DNA of 64,000 nt from Flavobacterium fluviale (GTDB taxonomy: Bacteria > Bacteroidota > Bacteroidia > Flavobacteriales > Flavobacteriaceae): contig NZ_CP030261.1 in the NCBI RefSeq assembly GCF_003312915.1, forward strand, positions 4,650,001 through 4,714,000, given 5' to 3'. Every line of letters begins with the position of its first letter. Position 1 is the first letter of the stretch. Below are positions 31,973-40,180 of this stretch, in pieces. The notes below the pieces were generated by a model. The model saw only the letters and a program-made list of their open reading frames with translations, made no database searches and was not told the DNA's origin. The translations under genes and the position numbers were made by a program.

Positions 31973-34132
31973 TTAAAGATTCTTTAACTGATTCTCATTT
32001 TTATTCTGACTAATCGTCCAGAAGAAACCTACGAAGAAAAATCGGTCTGCGGTTGGCAAAACTGCTTGTCTTTGATAAACACCGGCTGCATCTGGGTTTC
32101 TGGCGTAATCGTATCCGAAAACATTTTGTGTTCCTAAAATATTCGAAACAGAGAAGTAAAGGATCTTTTGTGTGGTCAATAAGTAAGCCCAGTTAAAACT
32201 TAAACTATTGTACGATTTTGTTTTTCCGCTCATAAATTGTGTCTGGTTCGGATCGTTGTACGGGCGCCCTGAACTGTAACTATTGGTAAAACCCACCTGC
32301 GATTTCCAGTCTGTAATAAAATATTTGGTTACAACAGACAAACTATGATTGGCAATAAAACTTGGAGTTGCCATGTTTGGAAAGTTTTTATATTGTCTTT
32401 CTGAATCGATATAAGAATATGAAATCCAATACTCTAAATTTTTGTACAAATTGCTGTCTCTCCAAAGTAAATCAAATCCTTTTGCGTAACCTGATCCGTT
32501 ATTATTGAAAACCGAATTGTACTGAATATCTCTTGTATCGTATTGAACTAAATTGTTATAATCTTTATAATACAATTCTGTTCTAAGTAGCTGGCCTGGT
32601 TTTGTAAAGGTGTAATTCAAAATAAAATGTCTTGCTTTTTCACTTTCAAACTGATGGAATTTTGAATATTTAATATAATCAACAACAGGAGTCTGCGAAA
32701 AATCTCCATAAGCAAATGAAAACTGGCTGCTTTTTGAAACTTTATAACCCAATGAGGCTCTTGGAGCAATGTTGTTTTCGTTTAACAAACTGTTATTTGA
32801 ATATCTCAAACCTACTTTTAAGGCTAAATTTTTAGAGAAAGAAAGATCTCCTTCAGCGTAAGCTGCAAAAATATTAGAGTCGTAACCATTAGCACCATTA
32901 ATAGAGACATTATCATCAAAATTTTCGTTGTATTTGGTAATGAAATAATCTGTACCGAAAGACAATCTAAACTGATTTGAAACTTTTTTTGCAAGTTTTA
33001 ATTTTAACTGTGCAGCATTTTCGTTGCTGTCAATATCGGTAATATCGTATTTTAATTTGTTTTTACTGTAACCGTAACTAATCCCAGAAGTCAACTGCCA
33101 TCCCGTACCAATAGTTCCTTTGTATGAAGAATTCAAATAAAAATTATTGTTATTCATATCGGTTCTGATTGGATTTTCGAAATTGATATTTTTTTGATTC
33201 AAATCGAATTTTTCTGAGTCGAAAGAAGCGTATAATTTAAAAATTCCGTTTGTGAATTTATGGCGATAAACTGTCTCACCACCAAGTGATTGATACGGAT
33301 TATTCCAATCTACATTTTGTGGAATTACGGCCTGATAAGGCGCCAAATTAATATAAGCCATGTTGACACTTAAAGAACTTTTTTCCCATTTTTGAGTATT
33401 TCCTACACTCAAACCAACTGTCATTAATCCGATATCTGTTTTTTCGTGGTCTTCTTCGTCATTAGTATTTAAAAGTAAAACACTTGACAGAGCTTCGCCG
33501 TACTCAGCAGAATAACCTCCAGTAGAAAAAGCGATTCCGCTAAACAAGAAAGGAGAAAATCTGCTTCGAGTTGGTAAGTTATTAGTTGTTGCTCCGTAAG
33601 GCTGTGCTACTCTAATTCCGTCAATAAAAGTCTGTGTTTCATTGGCTTCACCTCCACGAACAAACAAACGCCCGTCTTCAGCAACAGTTTGTGTTCCTGG
33701 CAAAGTTTGTAAAGCTGCCACAATATTTCCGGCAGAACCTGCGGTTGTTACAATATCTAAAGGTTTTAAAACAGAAACCCTTGCCTTGTCTCCAGATTCT
33801 AATGTTCCCGCAGTAATTACAACAGCGTCTAGCGAATTAACATTTTCTCTTAATTTTACCGTTTGATTTTTATAGTTGGCAACATCAATTTCAGTTTTAA
33901 AAGTTTCAAAAAGTAAAAAACTCACCACTAAAAATTTATTTCCTGTTTCGGTAGTTTCAAAAGAAAATTCTCCCGTCTCAGAGCTTGTTGCTCCGTCGTA
34001 AGTTCCGTCAATATAAATATTTGCCCCTGCAACTGGTTTTCCTTTTTGGTCTACTACTTTCCCAGAAATTGTGTTCTGAGCAAAAGAAAAAGCAGTCAGT
34101 AATAATAAAATAAAAGTAATTCTGGTTTTCAT
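31973..34132 (-). CDS. TonB-dependent receptor with N-terminal carboxypeptidase-regulatory-like domain
   Basis: A 719-aa outer-membrane receptor: signal peptide about 1-18 (ITFILLLLTAFSFAQ), a CarboxypepD_reg-like domain (TISGKVVDQKGKPVAGANIY, up to about 100), a plug domain (VVITAGTLESGDKARVSVLK..., VAALQTLPGTQTVAEDGRLF, VRGGEANETQTFIDGIRV, GGYSAEYGEALSSVLLL), and a beta-barrel to the C-terminus. It imports an unknown ligand using TonB energy. No SusD-like partner is adjacent, so it is not a standard polysaccharide utilisation pair. It is monocistronic: divergent from the hydrolase gene at 34276, with a hairpin downstream. Confidence 0.9.
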   Translation of the reverse strand: MKTRITFILLLLTAFSFAQNTISGKVVDQKGKPVAGANIYIDGTYDGATSSETGEFSFETTETGNKFLVVSFLLFETFKTEIDVANYKNQTVKLRENVNSLDAVVITAGTLESGDKARVSVLKPLDIVTTAGSAGNIVAALQTLPGTQTVAEDGRLFVRGGEANETQTFIDGIRVAQPYGATTNNLPTRSRFSPFLFSGIAFSTGGYSAEYGEALSSVLLLNTNDEEDHEKTDIGLMTVGLSVGNTQKWEKSSLSVNMAYINLAPYQAVIPQNVDWNNPYQSLGGETVYRHKFTNGIFKLYASFDSEKFDLNQKNINFENPIRTDMNNNNFYLNSSYKGTIGTGWQLTSGISYGYSKNKLKYDITDIDSNENAAQLKLKLAKKVSNQFRLSFGTDYFITKYNENFDDNVSINGANGYDSNIFAAYAEGDLSFSKNLALKVGLRYSNNSLLNENNIAPRASLGYKVSKSSQFSFAYGDFSQTPVVDYIKYSKFHQFESEKARHFILNYTFTKPGQLLRTELYYKDYNNLVQYDTRDIQYNSVFNNNGSGYAKGFDLLWRDSNLYKNLEYWISYSYIDSERQYKNFPNMATPSFIANHSLSVVTKYFITDWKSQVGFTNSYSSGRPYNDPNQTQFMSGKTKSYNSLSFNWAYLLTTQKILYFSVSNILGTQNVFGYDYARNPDAAGVYQRQAVLPTADRFFFVGFFWTISQNKNENQLKNL

Positions 34133-34275
34133 GGTATTGGTTTTTGATGAAGCAAATGTATTTTAACAATTTCTGTTAAAAAATATATAATAACCCAATT
34201 GTAGAATTTCGAGGATGAGTTGTAAATTACTAATTTGTATATTAGCTTTTGTTTCCTTTATTAATAAAAAAGCCA

Positions 34276-35004
34276 ATGAATATTGCAATAGCACAAATAA
34301 AACCAGTTAAAGGAGATATTCCAGCTAACATCCAAAAACATATTCTGGTAATTCAACAGGCATCTTTACTAAAAGCTTCTTCCATATTTTTTCCAGAACT
34401 TTCTTTAACGGGTTATGAACCGGAATTGGCTAAAGAACTGGCTGTAAATATAAATGATAATCAATTTGATGTTTTTCAAGAAATTAGTGACTTAAAAAAG
34501 ATTACTATTGGTGTTGGAATTCCAACATTGAGCAATAATGAAATTCTCATCAGTATGTTGATTTTTCAGCCAGATCAATCTCGAATTGTGTATTCAAAAC
34601 AACAACTTCATGAAGATGAATTCCCTTACTTTAAAAACGGAAACGAACAGATTTTACTTAACGTTGAAAATGAAAGAATTGCACCAGCAATTTGTTACGA
34701 AAGTTTACAAATGGACCATGCGGATAAAGCAGTTAAACTTGGAGCACAAATTTATATTGCCAGTGTCGCCAAGTCGAAAAACGGAATCGATAAAGCGTAC
34801 GCACATTACCCAGATGTTGCTAAAAATTATAAAATTCCCGTTTTAATGTCTAATTGTATTGGAGAATGCGACAATTTTGTTAGTGCGGGTTTTAGCTCTG
34901 TTTGGAATAAAGAAGGAAAATTAATGGCTCAATTTGATGATCAACAAGAAGGTGTAATTATTTTTAACACAGAAACGGAAAAAGTTACAACACAAATTAT
35001 TTAA
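34276..35004 (+). CDS. Carbon-nitrogen hydrolase (nitrilase superfamily)
   Basis: A 242-aa nitrilase-superfamily enzyme from the ATG at 34276; a longer frame from a TTG at 34249 is unlikely. The triad is complete: Glu41 (IFFPELSLTGYEPE), Lys108 (IVYSKQQLHEDEF) and Cys140 (IAPAICYESLQ). SNCIGECDNFVSAGFSSVWN is the usual C-terminal segment. It is a paralogue of the enzyme at 14321-15058 in the trp operon, with triad residues at nearly identical positions. Substrate unknown. It is followed 55 bases later by a DinB-family gene. Confidence 0.87.
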   Translation: MNIAIAQIKPVKGDIPANIQKHILVIQQASLLKASSIFFPELSLTGYEPELAKELAVNINDNQFDVFQEISDLKKITIGVGIPTLSNNEILISMLIFQPDQSRIVYSKQQLHEDEFPYFKNGNEQILLNVENERIAPAICYESLQMDHADKAVKLGAQIYIASVAKSKNGIDKAYAHYPDVAKNYKIPVLMSNCIGECDNFVSAGFSSVWNKEGKLMAQFDDQQEGVIIFNTETEKVTTQII

Positions 35005-35059
35005 CGACTTTTATTTTTTTTATATCTTTAAGAATCAAACAATTAAAACAAGCATTATA

Positions 35060-35524
35060 ATGTCAGAAAGTAAAAGAATCTCAAATCTATATCAATCCAT
35101 TTATAATGGAAATCCTTGGCTGGAAGTTAATTTAGCCAGTACCTTAAAAAATGTAACGGCAGAACAGGCTTACAGAAAAGCAAATCCGAATCTTAACACG
35201 ATTTGGGAAATTGTGAATCATTTGATACAATGGAGAAGAAACATTTTAGAACGCATGCAGGGCGAAGTAATCATAACTCCTGATCATAATTATTTTGTTC
35301 CTGTTTTAGATCCTTCAGAAGCAGCTTGGGAACAATCACTACAAACACTGGCCAAATCACAAGATTCTTGGAGTGCTTTTTTTGAAGATTTTAATGATGA
35401 TGACTTAGCCAAAATATATGTAAATAATGGTCATACTTATTACGAACATATTCACGGAATTATTCAGCATGATGTGTATCATTTGGGTCAGATTGTTATT
35501 TTGAAGAAAATATTAAACTCATAG
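35060..35524 (+). CDS. DinB-family four-helix metal-binding protein
   Basis: A 154-aa DinB/DfsB-fold protein. The family metal site uses three histidines: one in IWEIVNHLIQWRRNILERM, and two in GIIQHDVYHLGQIVILKK near the C-terminus (the H-x3-H pair). The domain starts ISNLYQSIYNGNPWLEVNLA. DinB-like proteins in Bacteroidota are mostly of unknown role; some are thiol-dependent transferases. It may be co-transcribed with the hydrolase before it. Confidence 0.82.
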   Translation: MSESKRISNLYQSIYNGNPWLEVNLASTLKNVTAEQAYRKANPNLNTIWEIVNHLIQWRRNILERMQGEVIITPDHNYFVPVLDPSEAAWEQSLQTLAKSQDSWSAFFEDFNDDDLAKIYVNNGHTYYEHIHGIIQHDVYHLGQIVILKKILNS

Positions 35525-35595
35525 AAAATTGATTGTAACTGATCAAAAAAGAATAGTAAAAATCTAGATTTCACACATAGTTTTATGTGAATATT

Positions 35596-36171
35596 ATGAA
35601 AACAGAAAAAGAAAAAATGATCTCTGGCGAATACTACAATGCCTTTGATCCAGAATTATTAAAAGGCCGTCGAACTGCCAAAAATCTTTTGCACACGCTT
35701 AACGTAAAAGAATACAGAGTAACTAAAAAAGCAAAAGAAATTTTAAAAGAGCTTATTCCAAATACTGGAGAGGGTTTATATATCGAACCTCCTTTTCACT
35801 GTGATTACGGCTATAATATTTTTTGCGGCGACAATGTTTATTTTAATGTGAATTGTGTTGTTTTAGATTGTGCGCCAGTAAATATTGGTTCAAATGTATT
35901 TATTGCGCCAAACGTTCAGATTTATACTGCATCTCATCCGCTTGACGCTGAATTGAGAAAAACGCTTGAAAATGCATACCCTGTCACCATTGGAGACGAT
36001 TGCTGGATTGGCGGTAATTCGGTAATCTGCCCTGGAGTAACTATCGGAAAAGGCTGCGTAATTGGCGCCGGATCGGTTGTTACAAAAGATATTCCAGACA
36101 ATTCGTTAGCTGTTGGAAACCCCGCGAAAGTGATTAGAAAATTAAACCAAGAAACTGAAACTAAAAAATAA
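35596..36171 (+). CDS. Maltose/galactoside O-acetyltransferase-family enzyme
   Basis: A 191-aa left-handed beta-helix acetyltransferase from the ATG at 35596 (a GTG at 35587 is in frame but the family starts MKTEKEKMISGEYY). The N-terminal helical part EKMISGEYYNAFDPELLKGR is typical of Maa/LacA. The hexapeptide region includes GYNIFCGDNVYFNVNCVVLD, the catalytic His in IYTASHPLDAE, and IGDDCWIGGNSVICPGVTIG ending DNSLAVGNPAKVIR. It transfers acetyl groups from acetyl-CoA to sugar hydroxyls. The stop codon overlaps the next gene by one base (TAATG), so they are coupled. Confidence 0.9.
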   Translation: MKTEKEKMISGEYYNAFDPELLKGRRTAKNLLHTLNVKEYRVTKKAKEILKELIPNTGEGLYIEPPFHCDYGYNIFCGDNVYFNVNCVVLDCAPVNIGSNVFIAPNVQIYTASHPLDAELRKTLENAYPVTIGDDCWIGGNSVICPGVTIGKGCVIGAGSVVTKDIPDNSLAVGNPAKVIRKLNQETETKK

Positions 36172-36560
36172 TGCTAACCCTTAATAAAATTCATCATATT
36201 GCCATTTTGTGCTCTGATTATCAAAAATCTAAAACTTTTTATACTGAAATTTTAGGTTTAACAATTATAAGAGAAATTTACCGCGAAGAACGCCAGTCCT
36301 ATAAATTAGATTTGGCTTTGAATGGTTCTTATGTTGTGGAACTTTTTTCGTTTCCGAATCCTCCCCAAAGACCTTCAAGACCCGAAGCCGTTGGTTTAAG
36401 ACATCTGGCTTTTGAAGTAATTAATTTAGAAGAAACCGTTGCTTTTTTAACTTCAAAAAATATAGAATCAGAGCCAATTAGAATAGATGAAACAACTGAT
36501 AAACGTTTTACTTTTATTGCAGATCCAGATTTATTGCCAATTGAGTTTTATGAGAGATAG
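36171..36560 (+). CDS. VOC-family (glyoxalase-like) protein, YaeR type
   Basis: A 129-aa vicinal-oxygen-chelate protein with two beta-alpha-beta-beta-beta modules. It starts with IHHIAILCSDYQKSKTFYTE (first metal His), then LDLALNGSYVVELFSFPNPP (Glu), GLRHLAFEVINLEETVAFL (second His) and FIADPDLLPIEFYE (final Glu). The SFPNPPxRPSxPEAxGLRHLAFxV block is characteristic of the YaeR/GloA2 group rather than classical glyoxalase I. Substrate unknown. It is translationally coupled to the acetyltransferase gene. Confidence 0.88.
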   Translation: MLTLNKIHHIAILCSDYQKSKTFYTEILGLTIIREIYREERQSYKLDLALNGSYVVELFSFPNPPQRPSRPEAVGLRHLAFEVINLEETVAFLTSKNIESEPIRIDETTDKRFTFIADPDLLPIEFYER

Positions 36561-36568
36561 ATAATGAG

Positions 36569-36783
36569 AGGTTCAAAGGCTCAAAGCTGCAAGGTTCATA
36601 GGTTTCATTTTTTCATTTAATGAATAACAGTTCAATCTGTCATTTCGACGAAGGAGAAATCTCACGCGAAATCCCGCAAGGTATATTACCAATCTTTGTC
36701 GATTAACTAGTGTGATTTCTCCTTCGTCGAAGTGACAGAAATGAGAAAAATTTGCCCCTTTGCAACCTTGAACCTTTGAGCCT
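36569..36783. repeat. Nested inverted repeats (one palindromic element inside another)
   Basis: Outer arms: AGGTTCAAAGGCTCAAAGC... (36569-36602) and the inverse TTTGCAACCTTGAACC...GAGCCT (36760-36783). Inner arms: CTGTCATTTCGACGAAGGAG (from 36637) and its inverse ending GTCGAAGTGACAG (36712-36738), enclosing a 50-base centre. The two pairs belong to different repeat families. From 36784 to 36936 I see only AT-rich sequence that must contain the ClC gene promoter. Confidence 0.78.
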
Positions 36784-36936
36784 GATTAAGAGCTAATCAA
36801 ACAAAAACAGATTGAAAGATTTTTCTTGTTTATACCTATTTTAACATACTAAAATGAATATTTCTTAGAAAAAACCGAATTTGATGCTTAATTTTGTAAT
36901 CCGCATAAAAAAAGTGCGATTTCAAATTTACTTCTG

Positions 36937-38217
36937 ATGAACAAAACGGCGCAAATCAAAAAAAATCATCAATTCATTAAGTTCCGAAAATTAGTAATTG
37001 TTTCTATTTTAATTGGCTTTCTTTCTGCCTTCCTCGGAATTTCACTAAAAAAAATAACGGAATACTACGAAGAAATCTTCTTTCATCAAGTATCGGTTCA
37101 CCCTTTATTTTACATTGTATTTCCAGTTTTTGGACTTTCAGTAATTTATTTTTTGAGGCAGTATCTTTTTAAGAAAAAAGAAAACAAAGGAATCAAAGAA
37201 GTTTTTGAAAGTACAGGTAAAAACTCAAAAAATCTTCCTTCTTACAAAATCCCATCGCATTTCATAAATGGATTATTAACTGTTATTTTTGGAGGTTCAA
37301 CCGGAATCGAAGTTTCTACGGTAGTTGCCACAGCGACAATTGGTTCTGTTGCGCACGAAAAAGAAAATGTTTTCCGCCAGTATAAAACAGAGTTAATCTG
37401 CGCAGGAGTTGCTGCAGGTGTTACAGCACTTTTCAGCAGTCCGATTGCTGGAATCTTATTTGCTTTTGAAGTAATTTCACGAAAAGTCACACGCGCATTT
37501 ATCATTTCAAATGTAATTGCTGTTTCGATAGCATTTGGTTTACTTACTATTTTAAAAGAAGAACCTTTATTCGCTGTATCTATTACAACCTGGCATTTAA
37601 AAGCAATTCCGTATTTTATTCTTTTAGGAATTTTAGCGGGAATGAATTCGGTTTATTTAACCAAATGTGTATTATTTTTCAAATCTCAATTCGGAAAAAT
37701 AGAGACCCATTATTATAAAATCATTATTGGATCTGCCGTTTTAAGTATATCCCTTTTTATTTTCCCTCAATTGTATGGAGAAGGTTATCATGCTATAAAA
37801 GGTATTTTTGGGAATTCAAGCCAGCTTCCATTAACCATAACTCTGGCATTTACTTTTATCGGGTTACTGATTTTAAAACCAATTGTAACTTCAGTTACTC
37901 TTGCTTCTGGTGGTGACGGAGGTGTATTTGCTCCAAGTCTTTTTATTGGTGCTTTTTTAGGTTTATTATTAGCCTCAATTTTGAACAGTTTCTTTCACGT
38001 AAATGTAATTCCAGTAAATTTCATGATTATCGGAATGGCGGCTGTTTTAAGCGCCAGTATTCATGCTCCGTTTACAGCAATATTCTTAGTATGCGGATTA
38101 ACAAATGATTATACGCTTTTTTTACCGATTCTTGTAGTGTGTTTAATTTCAAAGTACACTGCAAAAACTATTTACCCGTATACTGTTTATTCTTACACTC
38201 CAAGTTTAACGAAATAA
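36937..38217 (+). CDS. ClC-family chloride channel or antiporter
   Basis: A 426-aa integral membrane protein with the ClC fold (about 10-12 helices). Family landmarks: GGSTGIEVSTVVATATIGSV at the position of the GxEGP selectivity loop, with the gating Glu kept (G-I-E-V-S), FSSPIAGILFAFEVISRKV (the S-P-x-A-G-x-x-F-A-x-E motif) and ASGGDGGVFAPSLFIGAFLG (the G-x-F-x-P motif). The Pro of the classic GREGP motif is replaced by Ser, which may alter anion selectivity. No CBS domains are present. The next gene is an HPP membrane protein. Confidence 0.88.
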   Translation: MNKTAQIKKNHQFIKFRKLVIVSILIGFLSAFLGISLKKITEYYEEIFFHQVSVHPLFYIVFPVFGLSVIYFLRQYLFKKKENKGIKEVFESTGKNSKNLPSYKIPSHFINGLLTVIFGGSTGIEVSTVVATATIGSVAHEKENVFRQYKTELICAGVAAGVTALFSSPIAGILFAFEVISRKVTRAFIISNVIAVSIAFGLLTILKEEPLFAVSITTWHLKAIPYFILLGILAGMNSVYLTKCVLFFKSQFGKIETHYYKIIIGSAVLSISLFIFPQLYGEGYHAIKGIFGNSSQLPLTITLAFTFIGLLILKPIVTSVTLASGGDGGVFAPSLFIGAFLGLLLASILNSFFHVNVIPVNFMIIGMAAVLSASIHAPFTAIFLVCGLTNDYTLFLPILVVCLISKYTAKTIYPYTVYSYTPSLTK

Positions 38218-38320
38218 ATTATTTAGCTACAGATTTCAAAGATTAAAATGATTAAAAAATCTGTTTATCATTGATGATGTGGCAAAAAAAGATTAAAGTT
38301 TTACAATAAATACCACATAA

Positions 38321-38920
38321 ATGCCCACTCCGAAAATTAGAAGAAGCTACAGAAAAACACGTTACATTCTTTACAAAGAAACTTTAATTGATTATAAAGA
38401 GCATTTTTGGTCCTTTTTAGGTTCATTTGTCGGAATTGGAATTCTGGCTTACGTACAGTCGATGCATTTTTCTGGAAGTGATGCCGTATACTTAATTGGT
38501 TCGTTTGGAGCTTCGAGTGTTTTGGTCTATGGAATTATTCAAAGTCCGTTTTCTCAGCCTCGAAATTTAGTCGGAGGTCATGTAATTTCTGCTATTGTGG
38601 GCGTAACTGTACACAAACTGGTTCCAGATATTATGTATATCGCAGCTCCATTGGCTGTTTCTTTTGCTATTATTTTAATGCAGATTACCAAAACTCTTCA
38701 CCCGCCTGGAGGTGCAACAGCTTTAATTGCAGTTATTGGTACAGAAAAAGTAAAAGCTTTAGGCTATATGTATGTGCTTTCTCCTGTTTTCACTGGAGTG
38801 CTTATTTTACTTCTCACCGCATTGATTTTTAACAACATGACTTCAAGCAGAAGTTATCCAAGTCATAGTACTTATCACAGACATTATCATAAAATTCGAA
38901 AAAGATTGACTGGAAAGTAA
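38321..38920 (+). CDS. HPP-family membrane protein
   Basis: A 199-aa protein with four to five predicted helices: FWSFLGSFVGIGILAYV, YLIGSFGASSVLVYGII, a GGHVISAIVGVTVHKLVP segment, APLAVSFAIILMQITKTL and MYVLSPVFTGVLILLLTA. The name-giving motif is in TKTLHPPGGATALIAVIG. HPP proteins in cyanobacteria and plants have been linked to nitrite transport into plastids or cells; bacterial members are mostly uncharacterised. It follows the ClC gene by 103 bases in the same direction, so both may affect anion flow. Confidence 0.88.
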   Translation: MPTPKIRRSYRKTRYILYKETLIDYKEHFWSFLGSFVGIGILAYVQSMHFSGSDAVYLIGSFGASSVLVYGIIQSPFSQPRNLVGGHVISAIVGVTVHKLVPDIMYIAAPLAVSFAIILMQITKTLHPPGGATALIAVIGTEKVKALGYMYVLSPVFTGVLILLLTALIFNNMTSSRSYPSHSTYHRHYHKIRKRLTGK

Positions 38921-38938
38921 TTTGCTTTATCTTCTGTT

Positions 38939-39004
38939 TGTCATCCTGAGCGAAGCCGAAGGCTTTCCTATTGGATTTAGGCTTTGACTTCGCTCAGCCT
39001 GACA
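38939..39004. repeat. Inverted repeat TGTCATCCTGAGCGAAG
   Basis: TGTCATCCTGAGCGAAGCCG (from 38939) and the inverse CTTCGCTCAGCCTGACA (ending 39004) form a hairpin with a 20-base centre. This motif type is widespread in Bacteroidota intergenic DNA. It probably ends the HPP transcript. Confidence 0.72.
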
Positions 39005-39086
39005 ATCGAGATTAATTAATCAGAAAACCGAAAAAAATCTTTTCAACAAATCGTAATTCGAGATTCGTATTTCATTTTTTATATTT

Positions 39087-39094
39087 TACCTTTG
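39087..39094 (+). promoter_or_regulatory. -7 promoter element before the PRiA4-ORF3 gene
   Basis: TACCTTTG fits TAnnTTTG and lies 23 bases before the start codon at 39118. No strong -33 TTTG is visible. Confidence 0.55.
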
Positions 39095-39117
39095 ACCTCT
39101 CAATAAAAACAAATGTT

Positions 39118-39657
39118 ATGGTTTATAAATTTAGAGTAATTCTAGACGCCGAAGAAGATATTTTTAGAGACATTGCAATTCTTGAAGACGATACTCTTGA
39201 GGATTTACATAATGCAATCTTCAACGCTTTTGGCTTTGACGGATCAGAAGTCGCTTCATTTTATACTTGTGATGAAACTTGGAATCAAGAAGATGAAATT
39301 CCGCTTTTTGATACTGGAGATGTTCCTGGCGAAATAAGAACCATGAATGATTATCCTTTGTCTAGTATCTTAGACCGCGAAAACACTAAAATTATCTACG
39401 TTTACGATTTCATCAGCATGTGGACTTTCTTAGTTGAGTTAGCCGCAATCGAAGAGGAAGCCGTTGGAGCTGTTTATCCTGAAACTTTGTTCTCTCACGG
39501 TGAAATGCCGGACGAGGCTGTAGAAAAAAACTTTGAAGCTGATATGCACGATGATATCTACGGAGAATTTGAAGACGACCTAGACGAAGACGATCTTGAC
39601 ATGTTCGAAGGCGACGACAGCTTCGAAGATTACGGATTTGAGGAGAATTGGAATTAA
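39118..39657 (+). CDS. PRiA4_ORF3-like protein with very acidic C-terminus
   Basis: A 179-aa protein. Residues 1-115 form a PRiA4_ORF3/TnpR-like domain: YKFRVILDAEEDIFRDIAIL, DTLEDLHNAIFNAFGFDGSE, an ASFYTCDETWNQEDEIPLFD segment, and IYVYDFISMWTFLVELAAIE. The last 45 residues are extremely rich in Asp and Glu (EFEDDLDEDDLDMFEGDD and similar). The family is named after a plasmid ORF, but chromosomal members like this are common in Bacteroidota and have no known biochemical function. Only one base change separates a close out-of-frame ATG at 39113 from use; the 39118 ATG gives the family start. Confidence 0.8.
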   Translation: MVYKFRVILDAEEDIFRDIAILEDDTLEDLHNAIFNAFGFDGSEVASFYTCDETWNQEDEIPLFDTGDVPGEIRTMNDYPLSSILDRENTKIIYVYDFISMWTFLVELAAIEEEAVGAVYPETLFSHGEMPDEAVEKNFEADMHDDIYGEFEDDLDEDDLDMFEGDDSFEDYGFEENWN

Positions 39658-39774
39658 TTTTTTTTCAGGTTCAAAGGTTCATAGTTACAAAGGTTCATAG
39701 GTTTCTTTAAAATCTAAAAATTTTAAAATGTAATATTTTTCTTTATTTTTATGTTTTAATTCTTAAAATATAAA

Positions 39775-40134
39775 ATGAAAACTTTTCGTGACCTTTTGAT
39801 CTGGCAAAAATCTATGTCCCTGGTAACTGAAATTTACCAATTAACAAATTCATTCCCAAAAGAAGAAATTTATGGACTATCTTCACAAATTAGAAGATGT
39901 TCCATTTCAATACCGAGTAATATTGCTGAAGGATATGGCAGAGATGGAAATAGTGATTATTTGAGATTTTTAAATGTTTCAATTTCATCATTATTTGAAT
40001 TACAGACTCAGCTTGAAATTTCATTCAATCTAAAATATATAACCGAGTATCAATTCAATAAAATAAATGGAGAAAGCAGAGAAATAGAACGAATGTTAAG
40101 TTCTTTTATTAGAAAAATAAAAGATAGAAAATAA
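39775..40134 (+). CDS. Four-helix-bundle protein (23S rRNA intervening-sequence family)
   Basis: A 119-aa protein of the same family as that at 10801: it begins MKTFRDLLIWQKSMSLVTEI (the W-Q-K-x-M start typical of the family) and contains LSSQIRRCSISIPSNIAEGY followed by DYLRFLNVSISSLFELQTQL. The arrangement of four helices is conserved. On the left (39667-39693, AGGTTCAAAGG...ACAAAGG) and right (40135-40153, CCTTTG...TTTGAACCT) it is enclosed by inverse copies of the GGTTCAAAGG repeat. Function unknown; the setting matches an independently moving small ORF. Confidence 0.87.
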   Translation: MKTFRDLLIWQKSMSLVTEIYQLTNSFPKEEIYGLSSQIRRCSISIPSNIAEGYGRDGNSDYLRFLNVSISSLFELQTQLEISFNLKYITEYQFNKINGESREIERMLSSFIRKIKDRK

Positions 40135-40180
40135 CCTTTGTTCCTTTGAACCTCCGCATCTTTGTACCTAAACAAAAAAA

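Noticed and set aside
39118..39657. Plasmid or transposon origin of the PRiA4_ORF3-like gene
   Set aside because: The family name refers to a plasmid ORF, but there are no transposase genes, terminal repeats or plasmid functions around it.
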